A DNA stretch of 38,862 nt from an uncultured Verrucomicrobiota bacterium (GCA_903838675.1 CAILZI010000002.1:1-38862); one strand, 5' to 3'. Positions 17,902-26,153 are shown, counted from the first letter of the stretch. Translations and numbers: made by a program. Notes: generated by a model not told the origin, from the sequence alone.

Positions 17902-19731
17902 ATGCGCATGCTACGTCTCTTGCTTCCTCTGTTGTTTTGCCTCGCTGTATCAGCAGCGGATGTGTTGAAAGAACTGCTGCCTGGTGAACCCACGCAGGGT
18001 GATATGGAACGTGCGCGAAGTGTGTTGAAGCAGTGGGAAGACGAGGTGCCAGAAAAGGCTCGGAGGGTGATGAGGATCTGCTACTGGAGTCCGGCGGATC
18101 GGGTGCCGCAGCCGGAGCAGCGTGCGCGGCTGACGCGGGTGCTGAAGCATGTGCAGGGTTTTTACCGGCGTGAGATGGCGAGCTGGGGATTTTCGAATCG
18201 CACGATTCAGCTTGAGGTGGCGGAGGATGGGTTGCTGCAACTGCACATGGTGAAGGGGAGACTGAGGTCTGAGGAATGCAGCGAGAGCGACCCGAAGGAT
18301 GGGAATGAGATCAAGCAGGACTGCCTGAAGGTGCTGCGTGAGGCGGGCATTGAGGGGGAGAAGGAGACGATGGTCATCTTTTGCAATCTGGCGGACTGGG
18401 ATGCAAAGACGCGAACGATGGGACACCACAGCCCCTACTATGCGAGCGGTGACAGCCGTGGAGGCACGGCGTGGCAAGTGGATTCACCACTGCTGGATGC
18501 GGATCTGCTGGCGGTGAAGGATCAGATGATTCAGGACAAGCAGTATGGCCGCATCTCGCTGGGGAAGTACAACAGCATCTTCATCGGCGGCGTGTGTCAT
18601 GAACTCGGGCACGCGCTGGGGCTTCCGCACTGCAAGGAATGTGCGGCGGCGCGCGCTGCGCGTGGGACGGCGCTCATGGGCAGCGGCAACAGAACGTATG
18701 GTGATGAACTGCGAAGTGAGGGGCGAGGTTCATTTCTTTCGCTGCCGCATGCACTGAAGCTGGCGGTGCATCCGCAGTTTTCGGGCTCGGTGAAGCAGAT
18801 GGACACGCGTGTGAAGGCGGATTTTTCGGCGTGGCAGTTCAAGGCGTTGGCAGATGGGCTGGCGGTGAGTGGCAGGGTGAATGCGAATCTGCCGGTACAT
18901 GCGGTGCTGGCTTATGCGGATCCCGCAGGTGGTGGGGACTATGACAGCCAAATCGCGGCTGCCGTGCCGGAGAGCGATGGTCGTTTCACGCTGACTCTGC
19001 CGCAGTCGGACAAGAAGAAGACCAGCATGAGTCTGCATTTTGTGGCGGTGTGCGTGAATGGCGCGGCGACTGCCGGGGTATGGTCTTCACAGGCTCTTAC
19101 GATGAATTGTCGCATCACGGCAGAAGGGGGGTATGATGTTAGCAAGGCGGAGCAGAGGATTGAGTTTGATGGAGTTTGGCCGGTGTTTCACGAGGGCAAA
19201 CTTTCCGAGCAGGATATGGCGAAGCTCACGCCGGGGCTGCAGGCCATGCTGCGCCGGCTGAAAGCACCGGATGTCGCGAAGGGGAAAGTAGCGCCTGATA
19301 AAGTCGATTCGAACGTTAACGAACTGGCGCTTTCGGATGCGGCACCGCTGCATGCGGAGACTGGCTGGGCCGGTGTTCACTTTGACCGCATGCCTGAGGG
19401 CGGGCCGCTGCCTGGGCCTGAGGGTTTGTTTGAGCATGGGCTCTATGCGCACGCGAACTCATTCTATGAATACGAATTGGGCGGGCGCTGGGAGAGCTTT
19501 GCAGGGAGTGCGTGTGTGCTGCAAGGCGGTTATGGGAAAGTCGAGGCGACAATCCTGGGAGACGGGCGTGTGTTGTGGAAGTCTGCCACGCTTAAGGCGG
19601 GTGATCCAGGTGGTTTTAAGGTGGGTGTGACGGGGGTGCAAAAGCTGACGCTGAGAATCACTGGGAAGGATGGCATCAACGGGGCGTGGGGCGCGTGGGG
19701 TGAGCCGATGTTGAGGCGTGGAGGGAAGTGA
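17902..19731 (+). CDS. Secreted metzincin metallopeptidase with C-terminal NPCBM domain
   Basis: ATG at 17902 (or 17908) opens a signal peptide (MRMLRLLLPLLFCLAVSAAD); the upstream extension is not signal-like. The 609-aa product has the full metzincin zinc motif HELGHALGLPH (His233, Glu234, His237, His243) followed by ALMGSGN, whose Met259 is a good Met-turn. A beta-rich linker follows, and residues about 470-609 look like an NPCBM (novel putative carbohydrate-binding module) domain: LSDAAPLHAETGWAG, GLYAHANSFYEYEL and a C-terminal KLTLRITGKDG strand. The design suggests a secreted peptidase that docks on glycans, as expected for a glycoprotein-degrading system. It is transcribed away from the dehydrogenase-led operon and converges on the S9 peptidase gene. 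Confidence 0.85.
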   Translation: MRMLRLLLPLLFCLAVSAADVLKELLPGEPTQGDMERARSVLKQWEDEVPEKARRVMRICYWSPADRVPQPEQRARLTRVLKHVQGFYRREMASWGFSNRTIQLEVAEDGLLQLHMVKGRLRSEECSESDPKDGNEIKQDCLKVLREAGIEGEKETMVIFCNLADWDAKTRTMGHHSPYYASGDSRGGTAWQVDSPLLDADLLAVKDQMIQDKQYGRISLGKYNSIFIGGVCHELGHALGLPHCKECAAARAARGTALMGSGNRTYGDELRSEGRGSFLSLPHALKLAVHPQFSGSVKQMDTRVKADFSAWQFKALADGLAVSGRVNANLPVHAVLAYADPAGGGDYDSQIAAAVPESDGRFTLTLPQSDKKKTSMSLHFVAVCVNGAATAGVWSSQALTMNCRITAEGGYDVSKAEQRIEFDGVWPVFHEGKLSEQDMAKLTPGLQAMLRRLKAPDVAKGKVAPDKVDSNVNELALSDAAPLHAETGWAGVHFDRMPEGGPLPGPEGLFEHGLYAHANSFYEYELGGRWESFAGSACVLQGGYGKVEATILGDGRVLWKSATLKAGDPGGFKVGVTGVQKLTLRITGKDGINGAWGAWGEPMLRRGGK

Positions 19732-19798
19732 TGCAGGCTCTCCTGCATGCAAATTGAGTGTTCCAAAGCCAGACTGCAGGCAGGAGTGCCTGCATCAC
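19728..19798. terminator. Bidirectional hairpin pair between convergent genes
   Basis: Two perfect hairpins lie in the gap: ATGCAGG/CCTGCAT with a 4-nt loop (19731-19748), and TGCAGGCA/TGCCTGCA with a 4-nt loop (19775-19794). The two hairpins are also inverted copies of each other: 22 of 24 positions pair between 19728-19751 and 19775-19798 across a 23-nt spacer. The first arm overlaps the metzincin stop codon. There is no T-run, so a structural or Rho-type terminator for both directions, or a REP-like element, are the options. Confidence 0.55.
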
Positions 19799-19805
19799 TG
19801 ACGAT

Positions 19806-22001
19806 TTACGGCTGCAAATGGCGCACCAGGAACTCCATGCGGAGGCGGGAGCCGTAGGGGGTCTCGGCGGCGCCATGGCCGGTGCCGATGATGGGCATGA
19901 AGTCGAAGGTCTTGTTGGCTTTCTGCAGAGCACCGACGACCTGGGTGGTGGTAGCGGGGTCGACGTTGGTGTCGAGTTCGCCGACGATGAGGAGGAGGTG
20001 GCCTTCCAATTTGTGGGCGTCGTCTTTGTTGGAGCTGCGCGAGTAGCTTTCGTCAATGGGCCAGCCCATCCACTGCTCGTTCCACCAGATTTTGTCCATG
20101 CGGTTGTCGTGGCAGCCGCAGTCGGCGACAGCGACGTGGTAGAAGTCGTGATGATCTAGAAGGGCCCGCATGGCATTCTGGCCACCGGCGCTGCCGCCGT
20201 AGATGCCGACGCGGGTGAGGTCCATCCACGGGCGTGTTTGGGCGGCGGCTTTGATCCAGGTGACGCGGTCGGGGAAGCCGGCATCCTTGATGTTTTTCCA
20301 GCACACGTCGTGGAAGGCTTTGCCACGATGATTGGTGCCCATGCCATCGAGTTTGACGATGATGAAGCCGAGTTCGGCGAGGATGTGGTGGTTGAGCAGC
20401 CGACCGAAATCTTTGGGGGCAAAGGCGCTGTGAGGTCCGGCATAGATGTCTTCGATGACGGGGTATTTCTTTGTGGGATCAAAGTGCGAGGGTTTGATGA
20501 GGATGCCGTGGATGTCGGTCTGGCCATCGCGCCCTTTGGCGACAAAGCGCTCGGGCATGGTCCAGCCTGCGGCAAGGAGTTGGGTGGCATCGGCTTTCTC
20601 CAATTCACAGACGAGGCTGCCATCGCGGCTGCGGCGCAGTTCGTTCACGGGTGGAAGATCGGCTCGGGAATAGGTGTCGATGAAGAAGTCGCGGTTTGGG
20701 GAGAACTCGATGCGGTGATTGCCATCGCCCTGAGTGAGCTGCTGGAAGCCGCTGCCGTCGAAGTTCACGCGGCAGAGATGGAGGTGGTAGGGGTCTTCTC
20801 CTTTGCGCAAGCCGCTGGCGAGGAAGCAGATCTCGCGCTTCGCGTCATCCACATGCAGGACGTTTCGCACTGGCCATGCTCCCTTTGTTATCTGGCTTTT
20901 GAGGGTGCCGGTTTTGATGTCGTAGAGGTAGATATGGCACCAGCCGTCGCGTTCGCTCATCCAGAGGAGTTCGCTGGTGGCGTGCAACCAGTGACGCCAG
21001 GTCTTTTGGGTGTAGTCGATGAAGGTCTTGGAGGTTTCCTCGACGATGACACGCACCGCGCCGGTCTTCGTGTCGGCGGCGAGGATGCGGTAGAGCTGAT
21101 GGCCACGCTGGTTGTAATCAAAGTAGAACTCGTGGCTGTCTGGAGACCATGTGACATCGAGCTTGCCGGACTCGGTGAAGGGGTTCTCATAGAGGTTCTT
21201 GGGAACATGAACCTTCCGGCCATCCTTGTGCGTAATGACCATCTGCGGATTGGGCAGGGGATCGCCGGGCTTGATGTAGTCGATGACTTTGAGCTTTGGT
21301 TGAACGCCTTCTCTGGGGGAGGAATCCACGATGGTGATCTGGCGGCGTGTTACGGGGGCGGCTTCGCTCGTGACAAGCACTGCACCGTCTGGTGATCTGA
21401 AGCCGGGTTCTCGGGGCTTTTTTTCTTCTTCCTTTGCTTTTGAGATGCCTTTGCCATCGATGATGAGTGTCTGCACCAGAGGGCCAGCTTCGATGATGGC
21501 GAGATGCTCGCCGGTGCGGCTGGTGATGAGCCAGACGTGGCCATCAAAGGTGTGCTGCTCGCGCTCGGTGCCTGCACGAATGCCGCCGTAGCGGACGTGC
21601 TCGCCCTGCTGGTTGATCCAGAATAGATCGACGTCGGCATCGAGTTGATTGATGAATTTGAGGCCGGATTCCTCCCCGGTACGGGTTGTTTTGCGCAGTT
21701 CGATTTTGGCGGTGGAGGATTTGAGAGTTTCCTTTTCGGGCAGGCCGAGCGCTTTGAGTGATTGCGCGGTTTTGCGTTCGCCGGTGGCGGCCTGGATAAG
21801 AAGGAATTCGTGGGTCTTTGGTCCGGTTTGGACGCGGTACCAGAATGACTTGCCATTCGGCAGCCAGTTTGCCTTTACGCGATCACGGAAGACGAGGTTT
21901 TCGGTGCGCTTGGGAAGAGTGAGGGCGTGCTCGAAGCGGTCTTGAGCAGGGGACAAGCACGCGAAGAGAACCAGAAGGATAAGGAGGAGAAATTGTTTCA
22001 T
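19806..22001 (-). CDS. Secreted S9 (DPP-IV-like) prolyl peptidase with inserted VHL-beta-like domain
   Basis: 731 aa with a signal peptide (about 1-19). The C-terminal alpha/beta-hydrolase domain has Ser604 in YGGSAGG, Asp677 in GELDTNVDP and His709 in GTGHGAAE, the S9 catalytic order; a DPP-IV-type propeller fills about 200-480. S9 enzymes of this kind release X-Pro or X-Hyp dipeptides. Residues about 113-165 look like a pVHL beta domain placed in the first propeller region: FINQLDADVDLFWINQQG, then RYGGI, then HTFDGHVWLI. Trp128, Tyr138, Thr151, His155 and Trp157 fall at exactly the spacing of pVHL W88, Y98, S111, H115 and W117, which bind hydroxyproline in HIF-1alpha. It is the last gene of the minus-strand series from 26153, after a 221-bp gap holding a repeat. 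Confidence 0.88.
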   Translation of the reverse strand: MKQFLLLILLVLFACLSPAQDRFEHALTLPKRTENLVFRDRVKANWLPNGKSFWYRVQTGPKTHEFLLIQAATGERKTAQSLKALGLPEKETLKSSTAKIELRKTTRTGEESGLKFINQLDADVDLFWINQQGEHVRYGGIRAGTEREQHTFDGHVWLITSRTGEHLAIIEAGPLVQTLIIDGKGISKAKEEEKKPREPGFRSPDGAVLVTSEAAPVTRRQITIVDSSPREGVQPKLKVIDYIKPGDPLPNPQMVITHKDGRKVHVPKNLYENPFTESGKLDVTWSPDSHEFYFDYNQRGHQLYRILAADTKTGAVRVIVEETSKTFIDYTQKTWRHWLHATSELLWMSERDGWCHIYLYDIKTGTLKSQITKGAWPVRNVLHVDDAKREICFLASGLRKGEDPYHLHLCRVNFDGSGFQQLTQGDGNHRIEFSPNRDFFIDTYSRADLPPVNELRRSRDGSLVCELEKADATQLLAAGWTMPERFVAKGRDGQTDIHGILIKPSHFDPTKKYPVIEDIYAGPHSAFAPKDFGRLLNHHILAELGFIIVKLDGMGTNHRGKAFHDVCWKNIKDAGFPDRVTWIKAAAQTRPWMDLTRVGIYGGSAGGQNAMRALLDHHDFYHVAVADCGCHDNRMDKIWWNEQWMGWPIDESYSRSSNKDDAHKLEGHLLLIVGELDTNVDPATTTQVVGALQKANKTFDFMPIIGTGHGAAETPYGSRLRMEFLVRHLQP

Positions 22002-22039
22002 GGTGTTGGGGTATTATCCGATTCCGGCGGACGCGGGGG

Positions 22040-22182
22040 GCGGAGCTGATTGCAGACGCTGCTGGTAGGCGTGAGATGCTGCGGAGCGGTGGGTTTGCTT
22101 CCAGGCGTCGATGTCCGAAACCCAGGGTGGCCTTGCCAAGGCTCGGCGCCCTGGGCTATATTACGCAGCCCCTTTGGGGCTG
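22040..22182. repeat. Structured dispersed repeat, copy A
   Basis: About 143 bp in the gap between the S9 peptidase and epimerase genes, matched by copy B at 23180-23324. It contains a long hairpin (CCCAGGG at 22121-22127 with CCCTGGG at 22149-22155, and inside it GCCTT/AAGGC at 22130-22134 and 22138-22142) and ends in a perfect hairpin CAGCCCC/GGGGCTG with a 3-nt loop (22166-22182). Both copies share blocks around GATTGCA, GCTGCTGGT and GGGTTTGCTTCC. It looks like a mobile or multicopy intergenic element of this lineage. Confidence 0.75.
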
Positions 22183-22222
22183 GAGGAGGAGTGTGGAGTT
22201 GAAGTTGAGGCTGCATCATTCA

Positions 22223-23101
22223 TCAAATCTCCGTGGTGCTGCCAATGCCGAATTTAAAAGGGTCGCCTGGATCGAGGATGAGGGTGGATTCTGCGGTGAT
22301 GAAGGCTGTGCCGGTGATGGTGGGGATGATGGCGTTTTCGGCGGGTGTGTAGGTGCCTTCGAAGACGCTGCCGATGATGCTTTCCTGCCGCCAGGTTTCA
22401 CCGGGGGGGAGTTTTCCATCTGCGGCGAGGCAGGCGAGTTTGGCGCTGGTGCCGGTGCCGCAGGGGGAACGGTCGTACTCGCCGCCGGGACAGAGGACGA
22501 AGTTGCGGCTGTGATTGGCGGGATCGAGGGGCGGCGCGAAGAGTTCGACGTGATCGACCTCGGGGTAACCGGCGGCGTGAACTGCGGTGCGTATGGCCAG
22601 ACTGGCCTGCGTGAGCTGGGGGATGTTTTCGCGGGTGAGGGCAAGGCCGTGATTGGACACCAGAAAGAACCAGTTTCCACCATAGGCGACATCTCCGGTG
22701 ATGTTACCAGCCTGCACGGCTTTGGCTTTGCGGCAGGAGGGGACGTTGCGGATGCTCACGCGGCCATCTTCATGCAAGGTGGCGGTGACGATGCCGACTG
22801 GAGTTTCGATGCGGTGTTCGCCGGGTGTGATGCGGTCGAGATGCCTGAGGGTGATGATGAGGCCGATCATGCCATGGCCGCACATGCCGAGGAGACCGAC
22901 GTTGTTGAAGAAGATGACGCCTGCCGCACAGGTTGCGTCCTTGGGTGCCACAAGCAACGCGCCGACGATGACCTCGTGACCGCGGGGTTCGCAGAGGATG
23001 GCGCGGCGGTAGGTTTCGAGGCTTTCGGCGGTGACGCCACCGAGGACGACGCGGGTGGGTTCGCCGCCGGTGTGGGAGTCGATGATGGGGATGCGGGACA
23101 C
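22223..23101 (-). CDS. Proline racemase family protein, probable 4-hydroxyproline 2-epimerase
   Basis: 292 aa from a GTG start ([19 protein letters not shown], the usual family opening). It carries both catalytic cysteines of the racemase/epimerase group, Cys74 in GMCGHG and Cys214 in SPCGTGTSA; dehydratases of the same family replace the first with Thr or Ser. This pair converts trans-4-hydroxy-L-proline to cis-4-hydroxy-D-proline, the first step of bacterial hydroxyproline catabolism. Proline racemase activity uses the same residues and cannot be excluded by motif alone. The DHDPS-like deaminase gene upstream and the D-amino-acid dehydrogenase nearby favour the hydroxyproline role. It has no signal peptide, so the product is cytoplasmic. 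Structured repeats flank it on both sides. Confidence 0.88.
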   Translation of the reverse strand: MSRIPIIDSHTGGEPTRVVLGGVTAESLETYRRAILCEPRGHEVIVGALLVAPKDATCAAGVIFFNNVGLLGMCGHGMIGLIITLRHLDRITPGEHRIETPVGIVTATLHEDGRVSIRNVPSCRKAKAVQAGNITGDVAYGGNWFFLVSNHGLALTRENIPQLTQASLAIRTAVHAAGYPEVDHVELFAPPLDPANHSRNFVLCPGGEYDRSPCGTGTSAKLACLAADGKLPPGETWRQESIIGSVFEGTYTPAENAIIPTITGTAFITAESTLILDPGDPFKFGIGSTTEI

Positions 23102-23179
23102 GTTAATAATGGCAGGATTGGAACGGGTGGGACGCGATCACCCGATGAGTGGTTGAGGGCGTTTTGGCGCAAGCGTGGG

Positions 23180-23324
23180 GCGGCGCGGATTGCAGGCGCT
23201 GCTGGTGGACGTGGGCTGTGGCGGTGTGCTGGGTTTGCTTCCCGGAATTTTGTCTCGCGGTACCAGGGTAGCCTCGCCGAGGCTCGGCAACCCTTCGCTA
23301 TGATGCGCAGCCCCTTTGGGGCTG
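23180..23324. repeat. Structured dispersed repeat, copy B
   Basis: About 145 bp in the gap between the epimerase and DUF885 genes, same orientation as copy A. It keeps the terminal perfect hairpin CAGCCCC/GGGGCTG (23308-23324). In the internal hairpin GCCTC/GAGGC (23271-23275 and 23279-23283) replaces the GCCTT/AAGGC of copy A, a compensatory change that keeps the pairing; AGGGT/ACCCT (23265-23269 and 23290-23294) encloses it. Covariation of this kind points to selection on structure or to a structured transposition intermediate. Confidence 0.75.
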
Positions 23325-23346
23325 TGGGATGTGATGGGGATGGGCT

Positions 23347-25113
23347 TCATCGGGGTTTGGAGAGCCGGGTGCGGACGAGTTCGGGGAGGAATTTTACGGG
23401 GACGGAGGCGTGATCGATGACGGCTTCGTGATAGCGGCCGAGGTCGAACTTGCCGCCCATCTCGCGCTGGATCTGCTGGCGCAGGCGGTAAAAGGCCATG
23501 CGTCCGGCGAAGTAGGTGCTGAGCTGGGCGGTGCTCTGCTTGGAGCGGATGATCTTGAGCTTGGCCTCACCCTCGGACTGGAAGGCACCCTGGGTGAGGA
23601 GGTTCAGGGCGTCGTCATCGGTCATGGCGGTGCAGTGCATCTTGTGGTCGAGGATAGAGTTCGTCACGGCGCGAAGGTAGAACTTCAACTGGTTCAGACG
23701 GAGTGCGAGATCGCCAGCGCCGTAGCCTTGGTCGATCATCATCTGCTCGGTGTAAACGGCCCAGCCTTCCTTGAAGGTGCCGGAGCCGAGTATGAGGCGG
23801 ATGAGTGAGGGGCTGCGGTTTGAATACTCGAGCTGCACATAATGGCCGGGATAGGCCTCGTGAATGGTGAGAACCTGGAGCATGTGCTGGTTGTATTCTT
23901 CGAGGAAGGTCTGCACGCGTTCTGGCTTCCAATCTGAAGGCGGCGGGCTGACGGCGTAGGTGCTGGGGCCGGATGGATCGAGCGGCAGGGCGGACTCCAG
24001 GTAGGCGACGGAGTTGCCACGGCGGAACTCGGGCATCTCCAAAATCTGGCAGCGGTCGGGGTCGGGGAGGCGCAGGATGTCGTGTTCTTTGATGAAGGAC
24101 TTGATGCGGTCCACGGTGGCGCGGGCATCGGTGACGAGGTCTTCGGGTTTGCCGTGATCGTGGCTGACTTCGCGGATGACTTTGGCGATGGTATCGTGCC
24201 GGCCTTGGGCATCGTCGGGCGGCAAGGGGGATGTCGGGAAACAGCGAGCCCAGAGCTGGCGGGCGATGACATACATGTCGCGTTGCACACGGGCGAATTC
24301 GGCCTCGGCATCGGCGAGGACTTCATCGGCGGTGCGGCCGGTGTCGAGCTCCAGTTCAAGCTTGCGCGCGAACTTGGCTTTGCCCATGCGCCAGTCATCG
24401 CTGGCCTTTGGGCGCAGTTCTTTTTCCAGATGGTCTTGATATTGTTTGAGCGCCGCAACGATGGGCTTGGCCGCCTTCTTCAGGGAGGGGAGTTGAGGTG
24501 TGTTGCCTGCGAGGGTGAAGAGTTCTTCTTCGTAAAAGCTGATGGCTCCGCGATTTTGCAGGATGGCCGTTTCGAGCATCGGCTTGGATGGATGCTGCAA
24601 GGTTTCGCGCGCGACTTTGATGATGCCAGGAATGAGCGCCATGCGGGCGATGGCGTTTTTGAGGTTGGTCTCCTTGGGCAAGGTGGACTGCACGAGCAGG
24701 GTGTAAACGCTGTCGCTGATGTAGCCGCCGTAGGTGCGGGGATCTTCCTCGAAGGGGTGGGTGTTCTCGGAGAGCCAGATGCTGCGGGTGAGATCGTCGC
24801 GCAGGATTTCGAAGTCGATCTGGCTGTCACGCGAGAGCTGGTCATAGGGAACGGCTTTTGGCAGAGCTTCCAGGGTACGCTTTGCCTGTGCCAGCCAGCC
24901 TGCGCGTGCTTTGGGAGAGATGTCGTCGAGCAGATGGTCGAAGCGATGATCTCCGAGCATGGTGGCGTCGATCGGACGCAGTTGGAAGGTTTCTTCAAGG
25001 TAGGACTTGAAGAAGGACTCGAGTTTGGCGTCTGCGGTGGTGTTATTGTTTTGGGCGATCACCGGACCAACCACGGTAAAAAAGATGATGAGAATTGTGG
25101 TGGTGAGGTGCAT
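23347..25113 (-). CDS. Secreted DUF885 family metallohydrolase
   Basis: ATG at 25113 (MHLTTTILIIFFTVVGPVIA) starts a signal peptide; a 126-codon open extension upstream is Pro/Ser/Arg-rich and covers a repeat, so it is rejected. The 588-aa product has the family's features: LESFFKSYLEETFQLRPIDATMLGDHRFD near the N-terminus, a long helical body, and the HEAYPGH motif (His418, Glu419, His424) followed by an EGWAVYTEQM segment (Glu449). H-E-x-x-P-G-H resembles a zinc site, and DUF885 members are generally regarded as peptidase-like. In this locus a role in oligopeptide trimming beside the S9 peptidase is a reasonable guess. It lies between the epimerase (downstream) and deaminase (upstream) genes on the same strand. 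Confidence 0.88.
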   Translation of the reverse strand: MHLTTTILIIFFTVVGPVIAQNNNTTADAKLESFFKSYLEETFQLRPIDATMLGDHRFDHLLDDISPKARAGWLAQAKRTLEALPKAVPYDQLSRDSQIDFEILRDDLTRSIWLSENTHPFEEDPRTYGGYISDSVYTLLVQSTLPKETNLKNAIARMALIPGIIKVARETLQHPSKPMLETAILQNRGAISFYEEELFTLAGNTPQLPSLKKAAKPIVAALKQYQDHLEKELRPKASDDWRMGKAKFARKLELELDTGRTADEVLADAEAEFARVQRDMYVIARQLWARCFPTSPLPPDDAQGRHDTIAKVIREVSHDHGKPEDLVTDARATVDRIKSFIKEHDILRLPDPDRCQILEMPEFRRGNSVAYLESALPLDPSGPSTYAVSPPPSDWKPERVQTFLEEYNQHMLQVLTIHEAYPGHYVQLEYSNRSPSLIRLILGSGTFKEGWAVYTEQMMIDQGYGAGDLALRLNQLKFYLRAVTNSILDHKMHCTAMTDDDALNLLTQGAFQSEGEAKLKIIRSKQSTAQLSTYFAGRMAFYRLRQQIQREMGGKFDLGRYHEAVIDHASVPVKFLPELVRTRLSKPR

Positions 25114-25187
25114 GCGGGATGCGGGGGAAGGAGAGGAAAGTGCGGCGGCGTTTTTTTGGAATGAAGAGCGCTTGGGGTGTGGCGAGA

Positions 25188-25236
25188 GCGGCGCTGAAGC
25201 GCCGCACTCCGAGGACGCTGGCGCGTTCTCGGAGTG
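25188..25236. repeat. Double palindrome, REP-like
   Basis: Two adjoining hairpins in the 140-bp gap between the DUF885 and deaminase genes: GCGGCGCT/AGCGCCGC with a 2-nt loop (25188-25205), directly followed by CACTCCGAG/CTCGGAGTG around a 14-nt loop (25205-25236). High-GC paired palindromes like this are typical of REP/BIME elements. It may also attenuate the transcript between the two genes. Confidence 0.6.
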
Positions 25237-25253
25237 CTGTGGGGTCGGCGGGG

Positions 25254-26153
25254 CTAGATTTGAGGGCGTTTGGAGAGGGAGGCGCGGATGAGCTTGAGGA
25301 CTTGATCGCGTTCGGCTCCGGCGAGGGGCAGTCGGGGTTCGCGGCACCATTCTTTGCCAAGGCCGGTCTCCTGGCAGAGGAGCTTGATGTATTGCACGAA
25401 GTGGATGTGGGTATCCAGCTTCATGAGCGGCTGCATCCAGCGGTAGAGGGTGCGGGCTTCGTCCCAGCGGCCAGCGCGGGTGAGTTCCCATAGATGCTGG
25501 TTTTCTTTGGGAAAGGCGATGCCGCTGCCGGCGACCCAGCCGTCAATGCCGAGGATGCTGCACTCGAGGATGAGGTCATCGACGCCGGTGAAGAGCTGGT
25601 AGCGGTCACCAACGAGATTGCGCAGTTCGGTGATGCGGCGTGGGTTGGCGCTGCTTTCCTTGATGGAGGTGAGGTTTTCGATGTCGGCGATCTGAGCGAA
25701 CATCTCGGGCGTGACGTCAGTGTGGTAGCCGACGGGATTGTTGTAGAGCATCCAGGGCAGGGGAGTGGCCTTGGCGAGGGTGCGAAACCAGTGCTCGGTC
25801 TCGCGGGGATCGCTCTTGTAAACCATGGGGGGCATGATCATGAAGCCTGCGGCGCCGAGCTGCTCGCCATCCTGAATGTACTGAATGGCGGCGCGGGTGC
25901 TCATCTCAGCCACACCACTCACGACGGGGATACGGCCCTTGGCGGTTTCGATGGCGCACTTGAGTACGGCGCGTTTTTCATCGGGCTGCAGGCACTGGTT
26001 TTCACCGAGGGAGCCGCAGACGATGAGGCCGGAGATGCCGGAAGCGATGAGTGCTTCGAAGTGACGTGCTGAGGCGGGAAGATCGAGGGATTGATCTTCA
26101 TGGAGCTGAGTGACGACTGCCGGAAAAACGCCGGTCCATTTGGGTAGTGACAT
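25254..26153 (-). CDS. DHDPS/NAL family lyase, probable pyrroline-4-hydroxy-2-carboxylate deaminase
   Basis: 299 aa, class I aldolase-fold enzyme. Tyr137 in WMLYNNPVGY and the Schiff-base Lys165 in LTSIKESSAN are the two hallmark residues; GSLGENQCLQPDEK takes the place of the usual GTTGE(S/A) loop. In hydroxyproline pathways a member of this family deaminates and dehydrates pyrroline-4-hydroxy-2-carboxylate to 2-oxoglutarate semialdehyde. The family also includes dihydrodipicolinate synthase and N-acetylneuraminate lyase. Because of the SASA esterase and sialidase-fold genes elsewhere, sialic-acid lyase must be kept as an alternative, but the adjacent epimerase favours the hydroxyproline role. 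It is the first gene of its minus-strand series and faces the divergent PAS-AraC gene. Confidence 0.85.
   Translation of the reverse strand: MSLPKWTGVFPAVVTQLHEDQSLDLPASARHFEALIASGISGLIVCGSLGENQCLQPDEKRAVLKCAIETAKGRIPVVSGVAEMSTRAAIQYIQDGEQLGAAGFMIMPPMVYKSDPRETEHWFRTLAKATPLPWMLYNNPVGYHTDVTPEMFAQIADIENLTSIKESSANPRRITELRNLVGDRYQLFTGVDDLILECSILGIDGWVAGSGIAFPKENQHLWELTRAGRWDEARTLYRWMQPLMKLDTHIHFVQYIKLLCQETGLGKEWCREPRLPLAGAERDQVLKLIRASLSKRPQI

Noticed and set aside
20238..21395. A 385-codon plus-strand frame opposite the S9 peptidase
   Set aside because: Antisense reading; the minus frame has the complete S9 catalytic triad.
22076..23413. A 445-codon plus-strand frame across the epimerase gene and both repeats
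   Set aside because: Antisense to a well-recognised enzyme; composition is Gly/Asp/Ala-rich with no domain.
25114..25491. N-terminal extension of the DUF885 gene
   Set aside because: Pro/Ser/Arg-rich, covers the double palindrome and overlaps the deaminase gene; the internal ATG at 25113 gives a signal peptide.
25254..26153. N-acetylneuraminate lyase, suggested by the sialidase-fold and SASA genes
   Set aside because: Not excluded, but the adjacent epimerase and nearby D-amino-acid dehydrogenase fit the hydroxyproline pathway better, and no ManNAc kinase or epimerase is present.
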